Below the pieces are notes generated by a model. The model was not told the origin of the DNA and did not search any database. It worked only from the letters and a program-made list of their open reading frames with translations. DNA of 64,000 bases from positions 62,569,168 through 62,633,167 of the forward strand of contig JBAIZL010000004.1 of the NCBI GenBank assembly GCA_036971475.1, read 5' to 3'. Shown here piece after piece: positions 11,593-23,185 of this stretch; positions within the stretch are counted from its first letter, which is position 1; the number at the start of each line of letters is the position of its first letter. The position numbers and the translations under genes were made by a program. This DNA comes from Prosapia bicincta. Lineage: Eukaryota > Arthropoda > Insecta > Hemiptera > Cercopidae.

Positions 11593-13139
11593 TTAGTCTC
11601 ATTTTCATGAAATTTACTTAAATTATCATAATTTTAACTTATGTTGGCAAGTCCTTAAGTTGTTAAGTTCAAATGTAAAAGATTTGGTGATCGTCATGGA
11701 CAATCAATGACTTTTAACGTTCGAGGAGGCGCATAGATTTTCAAACGGAAGAGAGCGATTGCAGAGTTTTATCCCGCACAAAAAACCATTTAAATTTAAA
11801 AGGTTTTTGTTTTTATATTTGGGTGACTTTATAAGTAAATACTATATAAATACATTGTAAAGAATTTCAGAAATCATTATTGCACAATTTTGATTTTCTA
11901 AACGTCATTTTCTAAAAATATCTTGAATTGTTAAAACGCATAAGCAATGTATACTAGACCATTATTTTCATTACGGGAGAGGCGTTTGTGGGTTATTTTT
12001 CTGTAATAAAGTAATTAAATGTCTAAACATAAAATTATCTAAGCATGTTAGTACATATATAAATTTGAAATGTATTGTAATATTTAATGACAATAAGGAA
12101 TGTTTTACTTCAAATATATAGCTCTACACATTAGTGGACGAAAAAATTGCCTTTATTTGCCTTTATATTACAATAGGTTAGCTATAGTTAAGTAAAACTA
12201 GCAGAAACTTAATCTTTGTTGAAAAAAAACTCATAATTGTTCATTTTCAAGTTCACTAGACACCACTAGTGTAGCGTGAACATGACTCACTCTCATGAGA
12301 CTTATGTTTCTTCTTGCTGTCCTCTATTGCCTTAGTGGTTCAATATACTACAGCATTTTTCGATTTTTACTAAAAAAATGCTTTCTCCCCATAGACAAAC
12401 AGCACTGTAATTGCTTCCTCCCAGATTTTTAGTGGAATTTTCTCTATAACGTCAACACTGACAGATTTTCAAAAAATTGGCCACTCTTGTCATTTTCAGA
12501 ATCACCTATTATGTCTTCATTTGTATCATTTTCAATTTCATTGGCTTCATCAGGTTCATCATCTGGCAGAGACTCGTTTTCATCAGAAATATCTAAAAAC
12601 TGTCTAACAAAATTTCCGGTAGGCTGCATTTCTTGAATTTCCTCTTTTTAGACACTACCCAGCATTTTACGAATTCTCTCATCTTCAAATGGAACAACAG
12701 TAAAATGTGAAACTTAGATACTAAAAAGACATACAATAAAAAATAATAAAAACAAAAACAGTAATGATTTAATTCCAAAAAGTCTTTTGTAATGTACGAG
12801 TAAATATCTGTGCACGAGGAATTCCGCACAAATAAGTTACAAGAAAGGGCCCTTGCAGACGAAGCCTCTGCAATCTGACCGCGATTGACAAAGATTAAAT
12901 TCACACTAAAGCTGCTTGGAAAAAATTAACAAAAATAGGTTGGGCTGTTTCTTAGAATGCAGGTTGTGGAGTAACGAGCTGGAAATAAACATCTGAGAAC
13001 TGGAAAGATATTTTCTTCACAAATAATGATACATGCAGAGAAAAACTCCGCATGCGCCCTCTCCAAGGATAATTAAATGTATAAAACACCAACGAGATAA
13101 AGACTTTCATGTCACAAATAAATAAAATGAAAGTATATA
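11593..13139. other. No secure gene; one acidic minus-strand frame
   Basis: No protein family was recognised. A minus-strand frame at 12444-12629 encodes an acidic peptide rich in Asp, Glu and Asn. A neighbouring frame (12593-12904) overlaps it. They could be a decayed transposase N-terminus, but nothing confirms this. A short inverted repeat (CACTAG...CTAGTG) lies near 12255-12272. Confidence 0.3.
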
Positions 13140-14368
13140 CAGTACAGTCTCACTAATCCGGACTTGATGGGACCGGACCCGGTCCGGATCAACGAAAGTC
13201 CGGATTAGACGGAAAAAGCCAATAAAATGCATACAATATGTGTTTTAGGTGGGAAAACATATTGAAATTGTAGTTTTAGTGAAATTGAGGCCTAAATATA
13301 GCTTACAGTACAGTATTTCATAGCTTATGTAGCAAAAAATCCTATAATTATAACAGAAAAGTCATGACATAAATAAATATTTGAATTTTTCACTTGCATC
13401 ACTGTCACCTGACAAAATTTCACCACTTATTCCGAGTTGACGGATGCCGTGTCGTTCCTTCCACCGTGACAGCCATCCCACACTGGCAGTAAAATTAGGG
13501 TCTCCTTTTAACTTTTCATTCAGTTTCAGCGCGATCGTTTGCAAATTTACACCCGATAAAGGAACACCCTGTTCCCGTTGTTGGCAAAACCAAACATACA
13601 AAGCATCATCTAGGGTTTCATTTTTTGGTTTTTTTAAAGTGCTTCTGCCGCCTAAACTGTCTTTACTAACCATTTTTGCACAAAAATCTTCAATTTCTTG
13701 TCGTTTTTTTTTCCAATCGGAAACAGTTTGTTTTCCCACACCTAACTCTTTTGCAATTTTAATAAGCGATTCACCTCCATCAATACGAAACAAAGCTTGG
13801 AGTTTTTGTTCCATTGTCACTGTCACTGACTTACGTTTAGTCGCCATTTTCACTGAACACTGAACGAGACGTAAATAAAAAACACAGATCAATATCGCAC
13901 TAGAATTAAATGACAACTGAGCAGATATCTTGCGAGAAGCAGGAAAAGTGGCATCTGTCCGACAAAACAACTGACCTGACGCCAGACGGATAGACTGTTT
14001 ATCCGTTTAGTCAGCGGTCCTTTATCTTTTGTTTATCGCAAGATGTCTCTGATGTCACGTACGTTGTAGTGTTGGGTGATCTAATTTGTATATATTTTTT
14101 CAAAGAAGTTTTTTCTACTTTAGTAGGCAAAAGAAACAAACAAGTGGTACACCTATTTCATATTTTAATGAATAAATTATATTATTTGAGTATTAAAGTA
14201 GGAAAACCCCTTTGAAAAATAACAAATATAGACGTATAAAAATAAATATTTTTGTGGACAGCAGACTGATTGTGCACTGTAAAATACTATAACTAAACAA
14301 AACTTTTGGGCCGTCCGGATTAGCCGGAGGTCCGGATCATCGGAGACCGGATTAGCGAGACTGTACTG
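13140..14368 (-). mobile_element. Deleted Tigger (pogo) transposon with TA target duplication
   Basis: Inverted termini begin CAGTACAGTCTC (13140) and end as the complement GACTGTACTG (14368). They continue as related CCGGA-rich repeats (TAATCCGG / CCGGATTAG) and are flanked by TA at 13138-13139 and 14369-14370. The element is 1229 bp, about half the size expected for an autonomous Tigger. The only coding part is the DNA-binding region; no DDE domain is present. Confidence 0.9.
13362..13847 (-). CDS. Tigger transposase DNA-binding domains only (161 aa)
   Basis: I chose the ATG at 13847 (MATKRKS) because it is where Tigger-like similarity starts; the frame stays open upstream to 13970. Residues about 7-55 form a CENP-B/psq-type helix-turn-helix (IAKELGVGKQTVSDWKKKR). 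Residues about 75-145 form the second Tc5/CENP-B helix-turn-helix (LDDALYVWFCQQR, WLSRWKERHGIR). The frame stops soon after, where the DDE catalytic core would begin. The product, if made, could bind the element's termini but not cut. It could act as a repressor of related elements or be a passive remnant. No stop or frameshift breaks these two domains. Confidence 0.75.
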   Translation of the reverse strand: MATKRKSVTVTMEQKLQALFRIDGGESLIKIAKELGVGKQTVSDWKKKRQEIEDFCAKMVSKDSLGGRSTLKKPKNETLDDALYVWFCQQREQGVPLSGVNLQTIALKLNEKLKGDPNFTASVGWLSRWKERHGIRQLGISGEILSGDSDASEKFKYLFMS

Positions 14369-14370
14369 TA

Positions 14371-14907
14371 ATAGCTATTTTCAGTATTTATACATCACTA
14401 ACATTCATTTTTCTGCAATATAAAGCCTATTCACTTATGCACCTTAACAAATAAATGTTCTGTAAACATATTTACATTAACTAAGCTCCAGGATTGTATG
14501 TAAAAAAGTGTAGTTGAAGGTCTATGGATAGAAGAAGAAAATTATAGAAAGATCTTAGGCCTGATCAAAGAAGGTAGTGAGAAAGGAAATAAATAATAAT
14601 CACATAAACATGTGAAAAGATTAGACCTTTTAAATGAAGGAAAATAGTTGCTTTGTTCATATAAATAGATAAGTATCTTGTTTACAGAACTAGAGAAGGG
14701 CCTGTAATAGCTAGATAATAGGATAACAATATCTAAAGAAGAAAAGAAAAGTAAATGTGTATGAAAAAAACCAGGAAGGAAATGGATGAAGGAAGTTTAA
14801 AGTAAAAAATAAAAATACAAGTTAAGCAATCGAAACAATGTAATTATGCAGAAAGGCATGAATTTTAGAACTGTAAACAATTACTTAGAAACGGAATAAC
14901 AATATGT
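14371..14907. other. No recognisable gene
   Basis: A-rich and AT-rich sequence without conserved frames. Confidence 0.4.
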
Positions 14908-15183
14908 ATAAATTATTTATTATAAACACATGAAACTGAAAACATGTAGTTATTAAATTTAAAATATTTAAAATAGGTAATTTTCTAAATAAACAAACAC
15001 ACACAAAATTATTTATTATAAATATATGAAACTGAAAACATGTAGTTATTAATTTTAAAATAGGTAATTTTCTAAATAAACAAACACACAATTATTTATT
15101 ATAAACATATGAAACTGAAAACATGTAGTTATTAAATTTAAAACATTTAAAATAGTTAATTTTCTAAATAAACACACACACAC
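14908..15183. repeat. Three tandem copies of a roughly 85-95 bp unit
   Basis: Each unit contains AATTATTTATTATAAA, ATGAAACTGAAAACATGTAG and GGTAATTTTCTAAATAAACA (the third copy has one change) and ends in a short CA run. Units start near 14908, 15003 and 15089. The middle unit lacks about 10 bp. Overlapping minus-strand frames reflect the repeat, not a gene. Confidence 0.9.
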
Positions 15184-18020
15184 AAATAAATTGAAATATC
15201 AACAGTCTTAATTGTTGAGAACAACACATGTTTCTGAAAACAAAAAATTCCCAATAGTTTAATGTTTGAACAAATACATATATAGGTCTACATTTTAATT
15301 AATGTCTTTGAAATAATAATTTTGTCTATGTTAGCTTTAATTTTCTATTGATTGATTTACTTTCCTTATTCAGTTGCAAAATTATGATTGAACAAAGCAA
15401 TAAATTAGGTTGGTTATAGGTTAAATGTTTGCATGGTTGGTTGTGCCATGTCAAACACCAGTAGGCTATAGTATTGATTTCTAAGAACCACACAGTAAGT
15501 AAAGAAGTCAAGAGTGTTCACAGGGAACAGTAAAAGGTGCATGTGTTATGTAATATACACTATAATATTATTGATAAATATTATTTTTTTCGTGTTTGTC
15601 ATGAGTGAATTTTTGAAATATTTAAAATTGGTGTTAAACAAATTATGTAAAATGTGTCAAAAAAAGCCCACTCAAGTTCAACTATGTTTGGCATTGCAGG
15701 TACTTAATTTTGTATTTATAATAGTTGTGTAAATGTTTATCTTTATTATATCAGTATTAATTCTTTATTTGGATGTAAGTATTTATCTATTATACAAAAT
15801 TAATAAGTTGCTCACTTTAAAAAAATAACCTCAAACGTAGTCACCAAGTTATTGAAATTAATCAGAGAAATAAGTGGTTTTTAATACTAATTTTAAAGTA
15901 TTGTTTTCTCAGTTTGATACCATATAAGGTGAAAAAAATTTGATTCAGAGTCTATATATATACTTTATAGAAAGAGACAAAATTTAGTTTATTGTACTGC
16001 TGACATTGTTAATGGCCATTTGTGAAGACACAAATTAAATAATATGTTTTATCAGGTGTTAATATAAACTTTAATTTCAAAACTATCAAGTAAGGATTGA
16101 CGAACTAACCACCAATAATTAGTCTGGTACTTAAAATCTGTAGTTTTTCAGCTAAGTTTGTATAAAATAATGAACCTTTACATTAATTAATTGGCTAATG
16201 TTGTTTCCCAGATTATAAAATATATATTTATCGTTTGCTTATCTTTTTTTCTTTCATTTTCTTTAACACTGAAGATTGTTTATACTAAAAAAATTATACA
16301 CTTATATCAAGCAATCTAACATATATTACAAACAGGCAAAATAGTCCATTGTTCAATGTTTAATACGTTTTAAAAATATTTACACTTAACAGCTATAACT
16401 ACAAAACTAAGTAGATGTTTAATATAATATATTATACTCAGTTTCAACAGCTTCAAGTGGGAGATAATTCTTATGTCTTCATTCAATTTCTAATGGGTCA
16501 TTTAAATTTGTGAAATCCTATGATGAATACCAATGTAGCAAAGTTTCACCAAAAGTAGTAAAATCTAGTACTAATTCTTTTGGTGTATGAACAAAACCGA
16601 GAACTTTTTTTTTGTATTTTCCAAGAACTTTTCTAGCTGGTGGTGGTATTACTATAATAACTACCTGAACCTGTAATATGTGTAACATACAGGGCATACA
16701 TTTTTGACTTATTTTAGATATTGAACATTTTTGTTTTCTATTTTCCTTAACAATTCTAAGAGAGGCAGAAAATTACTTAACATAAGTTAGTTTTTTAAAT
16801 TATCCAAGGAAACAACGAATTAAATTGGCGAAAATGGTCATTGTTACTTATCACATTTTAAAATTAATGTAATTTTCTTGTTACCCTTACATTGATTTGA
16901 TATTCTGTAATAAATAGTTGTTTTTTTTCACTCCACTTTCTCAAAAGCCTTTCTTGATATCCAAAAATACATTTTTTTTTAATAATGATTTTTATTTCCT
17001 GGAGTTTAAAGGTTTTGTGAATGGTCAGGCTATTGACTACTGATCTAAACATCCTGAGTTTGATCTTCAATAAAAGAAAATATTTCAAGGTGTAATTGTA
17101 GCTAAGTTTTCCAGCCTATGAAAATGAGTAGACCCTACCTAGGGTCAAACCTGCTGATCACATTAACTTGGCTATATGGTTTAATTTTGTGTAGTGTTGT
17201 AAATCAGGGAACTTACTAATGTTGTTTATATTACTTCTCTTTGCTATTGGTATCGTATGTGGCATAAAATGTTTGGTTTGCCCACATTTTATATGTTTTG
17301 TTTTATAATGACAGAATTTTTTCTGTTTATTTATCTAAGGATTTTATCAAGTTAAGTTTTTAGTTTATTGTTTGTCTCCATTTTGAGCTAGTAGTAAATA
17401 CTTCTATAGTGTGATATAAAAGTAATTTTTTTACAGGAAAAAATTCAATTTAAAAGTACAGATATTTATTTGACTTTGATTGTACTTGTAATTGCATGCA
17501 TGTCAGATGGTACTGTAGAACCTCAAGGTTCTTTGGAATTATCAAAAAGATAGCACTTGAAGTATGTCAAAAGGTTGAGCAGTGAATGATATCCAAGCAT
17601 TCTATAAATTTATCACTCAATTGTCAACATGTTACTAAGCATACATTTTTATAACTGAAATGTTTAACTTGTCAATTTTTGTGTTTTAAAGCACACCCTA
17701 AAGTTAATCATAGTTCTATTGCTGATACCTCGGTAGTATTTTTTGTGTGTGGTAAGACAGGTTTTTTAGACCTTAAAATCACCATAAAAGAGTTTGAAAT
17801 CACATTAACAAAATTTGAAAACATTAACTTTTACTACTTTTTAAAATCTAATGTTAATATTTAATTTCACATAAGTTTTAATATTTCTAAAATTATTAAA
17901 ATTTTTTAAAAACTGTCTTCATTCTTTACGTCAGGGCTAAATGTTATTTAATAGATTATTATTTTACATTATGAATTTAAATTATTAAATTTTAATATTT
18001 AAATTTTTCTTATGTGTTAG
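15184..18020. other. No recognisable gene upstream of the first visible exon
   Basis: AT-rich DNA. A 5' untranslated exon or promoter of the choline kinase gene may lie here or further left, but no core promoter or exon could be picked out by eye. Small frames at 15514-15732, 16864-17088 and 17679-17864 resemble nothing known. Confidence 0.35.
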
Positions 18021-18130
18021 ATGAACGACAAAAACGACATGCTTGAGATGGCTGTCCGTATCTGCCGTGGGTACTTGCCTGGGCCATGGAAGAAAATTAC
18101 TACAAATGATATCACTTTACGTCAAATAAG
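18021..18130 (+). CDS. CHK: Choline kinase, first visible coding exon
   Basis: This exon opens the N-lobe of choline kinase, which phosphorylates choline with ATP in the cytosol, the first step of the CDP-choline route to phosphatidylcholine. It follows a pyrimidine-rich acceptor ending TTAG and ends at AAG|GTAATG, phase 2. It begins with ATG and encodes about 36 residues including VRICRGYLPGPWKK, matching the family block before the nucleotide-binding loop. The ATG may be the true start, since TAG precedes it directly in genomic sequence, or the exon may continue from coding exons further left. The split codon AG|T rebuilds the Ser of the SGGLSN loop with the next exon. Confidence 0.9.
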
Positions 18131-19620
18131 GTAATGGTTTTATCTTATAGTACAAAAACACCATACAATTTTTTGACATGTGCCAGGTATTATAATTATG
18201 GTTATTGGAGGAATTTTATTTTTCAGTTGCTCTCATAAGTTAATTGTACTCATTTCATGACATCTGTAATATTTTTGTCTTCTGAGTTACAAATTATCTT
18301 GGATTTTTAAATTTTAATCTTGTCTATTAATGTTGTTAATCAAATTAATATAATGATTTAATTTTTTAACTTGTTAAGAATGCTAAAAATAAGACAAATT
18401 AGATCCATTAAATATTACTAATATAAAAATGCTTTCATTATTTGAAGATTTAGCTTCTGGTGCCAGATGGCCATTAAAATTGATAATTGTTTAACACTTG
18501 CAGTTTTTGTGTTATACATCTTGAGGTTTTTTTTAAAATTGTTTTTATTGATATTGGCAAAAAACCACACTACCTACTGAAATTTTCAGGTGACGCTTTT
18601 CACACTATATCAGTACATTGTTCAATGCTGAGAGTCTTGTCTGTGACTCACGGGATTAAACAATGCTCTGATCTAGTGTGAAATGCATCTGCTGAAAAAT
18701 ATCAGCAAGTAGTGGTTTTTTTGCTAATATTAATAGAAACTTCACTATTCAAGTTCATATTCCAATTAGGTCATTTGTAACTTAAGCGATATATTTTGAA
18801 AACTTTAAAAAATTCTCAGTACAATAACTTTTAACAAAAACATTTTACTACAAATATTATTTAATCATTAAGTGAAAAGAAACCTAATGTTAAGAGCAAC
18901 TGATAATGTTGCTTTAAAATATATTACAAGTTAAATAAGTAATTTTTTAATGATGGGTTTTGGTTTTTTGAATAAACAGTATTTACCAGTTAAGTAGTAT
19001 TGTAATTATATGTATAAATATTTTTTTAAATACTTTTTAAACCTTAGAACTTTTATACATTTAATTTTGATAAAAGTTTACTTTCACCAGAAATCTATGT
19101 CAAAACAAATAATGAGTGTTAGAATTTGTAAGGGTTAAATGTACTGAAGGTAATTATGACTAGTGAATACTAGTTGATATAGTTATTCATGTTCTATGAA
19201 TCTTCTAAGTTGAAACAAGGGAAATGAAAATCATAGAGCGAAAGGTATAGGAGTAATAAACAGACTGCTTTCAACTATATTAAGATATATCTAAATATAA
19301 ACCAACTATTCTGTTTTCTTACCTTGAATACTTGTAAAAATTAGATATGATGAATCATGATTAAAGTTGGCTACTTTATACTTCCTGCATTCAGTAGGGT
19401 TTTGCTCCATCTTTTATTTTTTCAGTATAATAAATTTATGCTTTTAAATAAATTACAGATTTCATAAACTTTCAACATTGAAAGTTAACTCTCATAAATA
19501 CCAAGTAAGATTCTTGTTTAAGTACATAAGTGAAAGTGATATATATATATATATGAAGTTAATATATTACTATTGTAAGTAATTTTATCCACCATTAAGA
19601 GCAATGATTTTACCTTGTGT

Positions 19621-19662
19621 GATGAGGCACTTTTCGGTCATTTGACCATTGTCGAATCACTG
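19621..19662 (-). ncRNA. Hammerhead-like motif at the end of a Penelope relic
   Basis: On the minus strand, CGACAAT is followed by a perfect hairpin GGTC-AAAT-GACC and then GAAAAG. The hairpin plus GAAA matches the stem II side of a hammerhead. The CUGANGA side is degenerate. The position, just after the endonuclease frame, matches that of the motif in the 5.6-6.4 kb copy. Confidence 0.3.
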
Positions 19663-20090
19663 ATTACTTTTTCTCAATTTTTCTGGTGTGGGTGTTCGGT
19701 CCGTGGTGTTGGTACTTGTTGACGTCATACACTTTTCCTCTTGAGTCTCGTGTATAATGTTTTTTAATAGTATGTCTTCTGTATATGTTGTTCGTAGATT
19801 CATTAAATTGTTGTGTATGTTTTTATAAATGTGGTATTTTTCTAGTGAGTTTAGTTCTATTTGGTTATTATTTATTTCAAGTATGGTTAGGTTATTTTCA
19901 TAATTTGTTATTTCATGTTTATGTGATATTAGGTGTGCTGCACATTTGATACTTTTGAATTTTTGTTTTTGAATGCTCTATAATGTTCTTCAAATCTTAT
20001 TTTAAATGATCTGGTTGTTTTCCCTATGCAAAATGCGTTACAGTTGTTACATGTAATTTTGTAAATTCCTGATAGGTTATGTTTTTCTGA
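19660..20090 (-). pseudogene. Penelope-like GIY-YIG endonuclease remnant
   Basis: The minus-strand translation gives GIYKITCNNCNAFCIGKTTR: GIY, the CxxC, CIG in place of YIG, and the Arg. It continues through an EEHYRAFK block and a LEKYHIYK-like block with at least one stop or frame change. The reverse transcriptase is absent. It is a second, more decayed copy of the same kind of domain as at 5.8-6.3 kb. Confidence 0.7.
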
Positions 20091-20205
20091 ATTTGTTTTG
20101 TGGTTTGTGTTATTAAGATATTTTATTATTTTGTTGTTTGGTTTGTATGTTGGAGTGTAGTATTCTTTGTTATATATATTTGTTATTTTTTCTATTTTGT
20201 TATTG

Positions 20206-20208
<3 letters not shown>

Positions 20209-20252
<44 letters not shown>

Positions 20253-20375
20253 GTTAATATATTACTATGTGAGTAATTTTCTCACATAGTAATGTGAGAA
20301 AATTACTCACATAGTAATATATTAACTTCATAAAGTCAGTGCAACGGAAAAACAATGGATAATGTTAAATATCAA

Positions 20376-20440
<65 letters not shown>
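20209..20440. repeat. Two (AT)n arrays around a Penelope end
   Basis: Long AT dinucleotide runs cover about 20209-20248 and 20378-20438, with a shorter one at 20573-20602. The second is preceded by AATGGATAATGTTAAATATC, a phrase that recurs in inverted form beside AT runs near 61072 and 61430. Confidence 0.9.
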
Positions 20441-20442
<2 letters not shown>

Positions 20443-20520
20443 TCGTAATATGTATTCTTGTGTATTAATAAAGAACTAAGTCAAAATACAAATACAAGAA
20501 TTATAATTGAATTTACAATT

Positions 20521-20562
20521 CAAAGCTTTTCGTTGGCTAACAATACCAACATCATCAGGAAT
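20521..20562 (-). ncRNA. Hammerhead-like motif (CTGATGA, hairpin, GAAA)
   Basis: The minus strand reads CCTGATGA, T, hairpin GTTGG-TATTGTTAG-CCAAC, GAAAAGC. This has the full CUGAUGA and GAAA core elements and a 5-bp stem II, with one extra base before the stem. A second stem (TTGAATT/AATTCAA) follows. It is the best-preserved hammerhead-like motif in the window. Stem I pairing and the cleavage triplet were not established. Confidence 0.4.
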
Positions 20563-20567
20563 ATATT

Positions 20568-20605
<38 letters not shown>

Positions 20606-20661
20606 TTAGTTTTGGTTGGTAAAGATTATTTAGATTTTTTGGACTAGGAGACTGACAGACT

Positions 20662-20888
20662 TACCTTGGTAAGAGTCCACTCTGTAGTCTTGAAATAGAA
20701 ACACATAAAAGCACTTAAACAATGATATATTTCAACCACACAGTGGTCTTTGTCAATCGAAGAGATTTCTCAATCGAGTGTTTTCTCTTCGATTGACAAA
20801 GACCATTGTGTGGTTGAAATATATTATTGTTTAAGTGCTTTTATGTGTTTCTATTTCAAGACTACAGAGTGGACTCTTACCAAGGTAA

Positions 20889-20890
<2 letters not shown>
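20662..20890. repeat. Foldback repeat, arms of about 100 bp
   Basis: The left arm (about 20662-20765) and right arm (about 20786-20890) are inverted copies with only a couple of differences, including GTAAGAGTCCACTCTGTAG and GTCTTTGTCAATCGAAGAG. The loop is about 20 bp. The right arm runs straight into a long AT array. No protein-coding content was recognised; frames across it are palindrome artefacts. Confidence 0.9.
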
Positions 20891-20974
<84 letters not shown>

Positions 20975-20991
20975 GTATATATATATATATG
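20888..20991. repeat. (AT)n array with GTAT patch
   Basis: About 100 bases of AT repeats including a short (GTAT)n stretch near 20963-20978. Confidence 0.97.
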
Positions 20992-21002
20992 ATAGTTATT
21001 AT

Positions 21003-21231
21003 CTGGAGTACATCCGTACATTCTGCAGTGCATAAAATCGCAGTTCTGACGTTTCGCTAGAATCTCATTTAGCATTGACGAGGTGAACCCAACTACAGTT
21101 GCAGAGTCTCGCTCTTCAACTGTTGTCGGGTTCACTTCGTCAATATTGGATGAGATTCTAGCAAAATGTCGGAACTGTGATTTTTTGCACTGCAGAATGA
21201 ACAGATGTACTCCAGATAATAATTATTCATC
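21003..21231. repeat. Second foldback repeat, arms of about 105 bp
   Basis: Arms at about 21003-21110 and 21117-21231 pair around the centre near 21113. They share CTGGAGTACATC, GAATCTCATTTAGCATTGACG-like and GGTGAACCCAAC-like blocks, with about a tenth of positions differing. On the minus strand the left arm has GCTA...TAGC followed by GAAACGTC, again like a hammerhead stem II plus GAAA. It may be a terminus of another Penelope-like copy, but this is unproven. Confidence 0.8.
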
Positions 21232-21243
21232 ATATTTTTCCTT

Positions 21244-21330
21244 TCGTGAAGGAATACGTATCAGGATATATATATATATATATATATATAAGGAGAGTAT
21301 GGGCTAATAGAAGGAATTGGAAAAAAGTTG
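21244..21330 (+). repeat. Fragment of SINE tail with (AT)n
   Basis: An AT run (21265-21290) followed by GGAGAGTATGGGCTAATAGA. The same tail follows AT runs in the SINE copies near 38000 and 45920, so this is a 3' fragment of that family. Confidence 0.55.
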
Positions 21331-23185
21331 TAGGATAGTAGTAATGGTAGTTAATTACCTTTGGAGTAATTAAATTTGTGTGTATCTAATCTTTCAGGGT
21401 CATGCTTGTTACCTGAATAATAACTTTAATTACCTAGCAATTTTTATGTACAAAATTACGTTTTACAATACATAAGTTGGCTGTAATTTTAAAAAAATTA
21501 TCCCATATTTTACTCAGCAGGAAACTAAGATTTCACATATTTATAAAGGTTTTTTGTTATAGCAGAATAATCTCTGAAACAGTTGTACAGATTTATTTTT
21601 CTGTGACATTTTTACCAACTTTGTAGTTTTACAGTAAGTTTATTGTGTACAGAAATTGGATAACCTTTGTATTTTATAAAATGGGTAGGTCCTATAGTTT
21701 TTTTTTTTTTTTTAATATAAAGAACAATAAAAGTATTCATTGGAAAAGGTTTTTTGGAAAACAAATAAATCTCTTTCTAATATAAATAGAATAACAAATT
21801 TTAGGCAGTGTGGTTTTAACTGTTTATAATGTACAAAACTCCTGAAGCAATAAATATATTACATTAATGAAAAGCTTTGATCATATTTTTTTATAAATAT
21901 TCTTATTGAATATTTGGATATTCATATATAAATATTTGGATGTGTATGTGTGTTTGTGGTTAAGTTTGTGTGTGTACATTGTAATATTTTTTCTCTATAT
22001 CTGTCATCGGTTATAATGTTATGAGGTTCAGTATCAATTAAAGTAGAATAATAAAATCAGAAGCCTGATAAAGGCAAATACAACTTGCTTGGTCAGTTCT
22101 TGAAAGGCCAGACAAAATACTGATCTGCAAGTGAATAGTCCTGAGATTAAAGGAAAAGGTGTGTGTGTCTATGTAAACACACATACACATGCACAGGCGC
22201 ACACAAACACACACACACACCACAGAATTTGTCTTGTTAATGGAGGGGAATTAACTTGTGTTAACATTGCAAGATATTTGTCACTCCTTAGCAAAACATA
22301 CATTATCAATCCTTGATTGCATAAAAATACAGAAATCTGCATTTGAGTGTGTTTTATCAATTATAAAGTTAGAGAAAATTCTTAAATTAACTTGAAATGC
22401 CCATAATCAAAAGGTATTTGAACATAAAATGTCTTGTAAGTATGTTCTGTAGTAAATGTTTTCTATTTAGTTGAACCTTTAAGATGTTGATGATGTAAAA
22501 TTCAAATATTTTTAACCACGGATAAATTTACTGCTGTGCTACTCCATAGTCAGGATAGTTTTTCTACCTTTCTCTTTAGTTTAGATTTCTTATCCCTAAA
22601 AACAATTAGAAATGCTTTTAAAATTAAATGCCAGGAATTTATTTAATGAGGTCTGTGAATATGATTATTGATTTTTTTCTTTTGGTTGTAGATATAAATG
22701 AACACTCACATTTTTCAAACTTCTGACAATCCATTTATGAACATTGCCTTTCTTAAAGGAAAGCACAATAATCCTATCTATTTTATTACAGTCTTCAGTG
22801 TTGAAGGCTAAATAAATTTAAGTGAAGTCTATGATTGATATTTACTGTAGGAAATTCATTAAGTTTGAAATTAATAAATTGCTGAACTTATAATTTTAAT
22901 AACTTACGATGTATTGTTTCCTCTGATTAGGATTTTTATAAATTTACTGGAATTATATGTTTGATAAGTCATCAAACTTTATTAAGTTAAATGATAATAG
23001 TTTCACAATCATTATGTATAACAAAAACTATCAATTATATCAAGTGATTATTTTCCTTCTAAATTTTATTTTTTATATTTATGTAGCCTATATTTATTTA
23101 ATTTTAAACTATTTAACTATGCTTCTGTTAAGTGGGAATTGTGATAGTTTTATCCGCATTAATAATAAAACATTTTTTTAAAACT
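21331..23185. other. Intron sequence without recognisable feature
   Basis: AT-rich. Short GT/CA-rich stretches occur near 21945-21975 and 22158-22220; overlapping frames there are low-complexity artefacts. Confidence 0.4.

Larger units (their letters stand above)
19552..20340 (-). mobile_element. Penelope-like element remnant with repeated ends
   Basis: The phrase GAAGTTAATATATTACTAT occurs at about 19555 and again at about 20250, both just after AT runs. It occurs once more in inverted form at about 20313-20331, next to a second inverted block (GTGAGTAATTTTCTCACATAG and its complement). Between them is a minus-strand Penelope endonuclease relic. Direct plus inverted end repeats fit the complex pseudo-LTR arrangement of these elements. 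Exact limits are uncertain because AT arrays flank it. Confidence 0.6.

Noticed and set aside
13444..13863. 139-aa plus-strand frame.
   Set aside because: It is antisense to the Tigger DNA-binding frame and has no family resemblance.
20750..21135. Several frames of 77-94 aa on both strands.
   Set aside because: They consist of (YI)n from AT repeats and palindrome arms.
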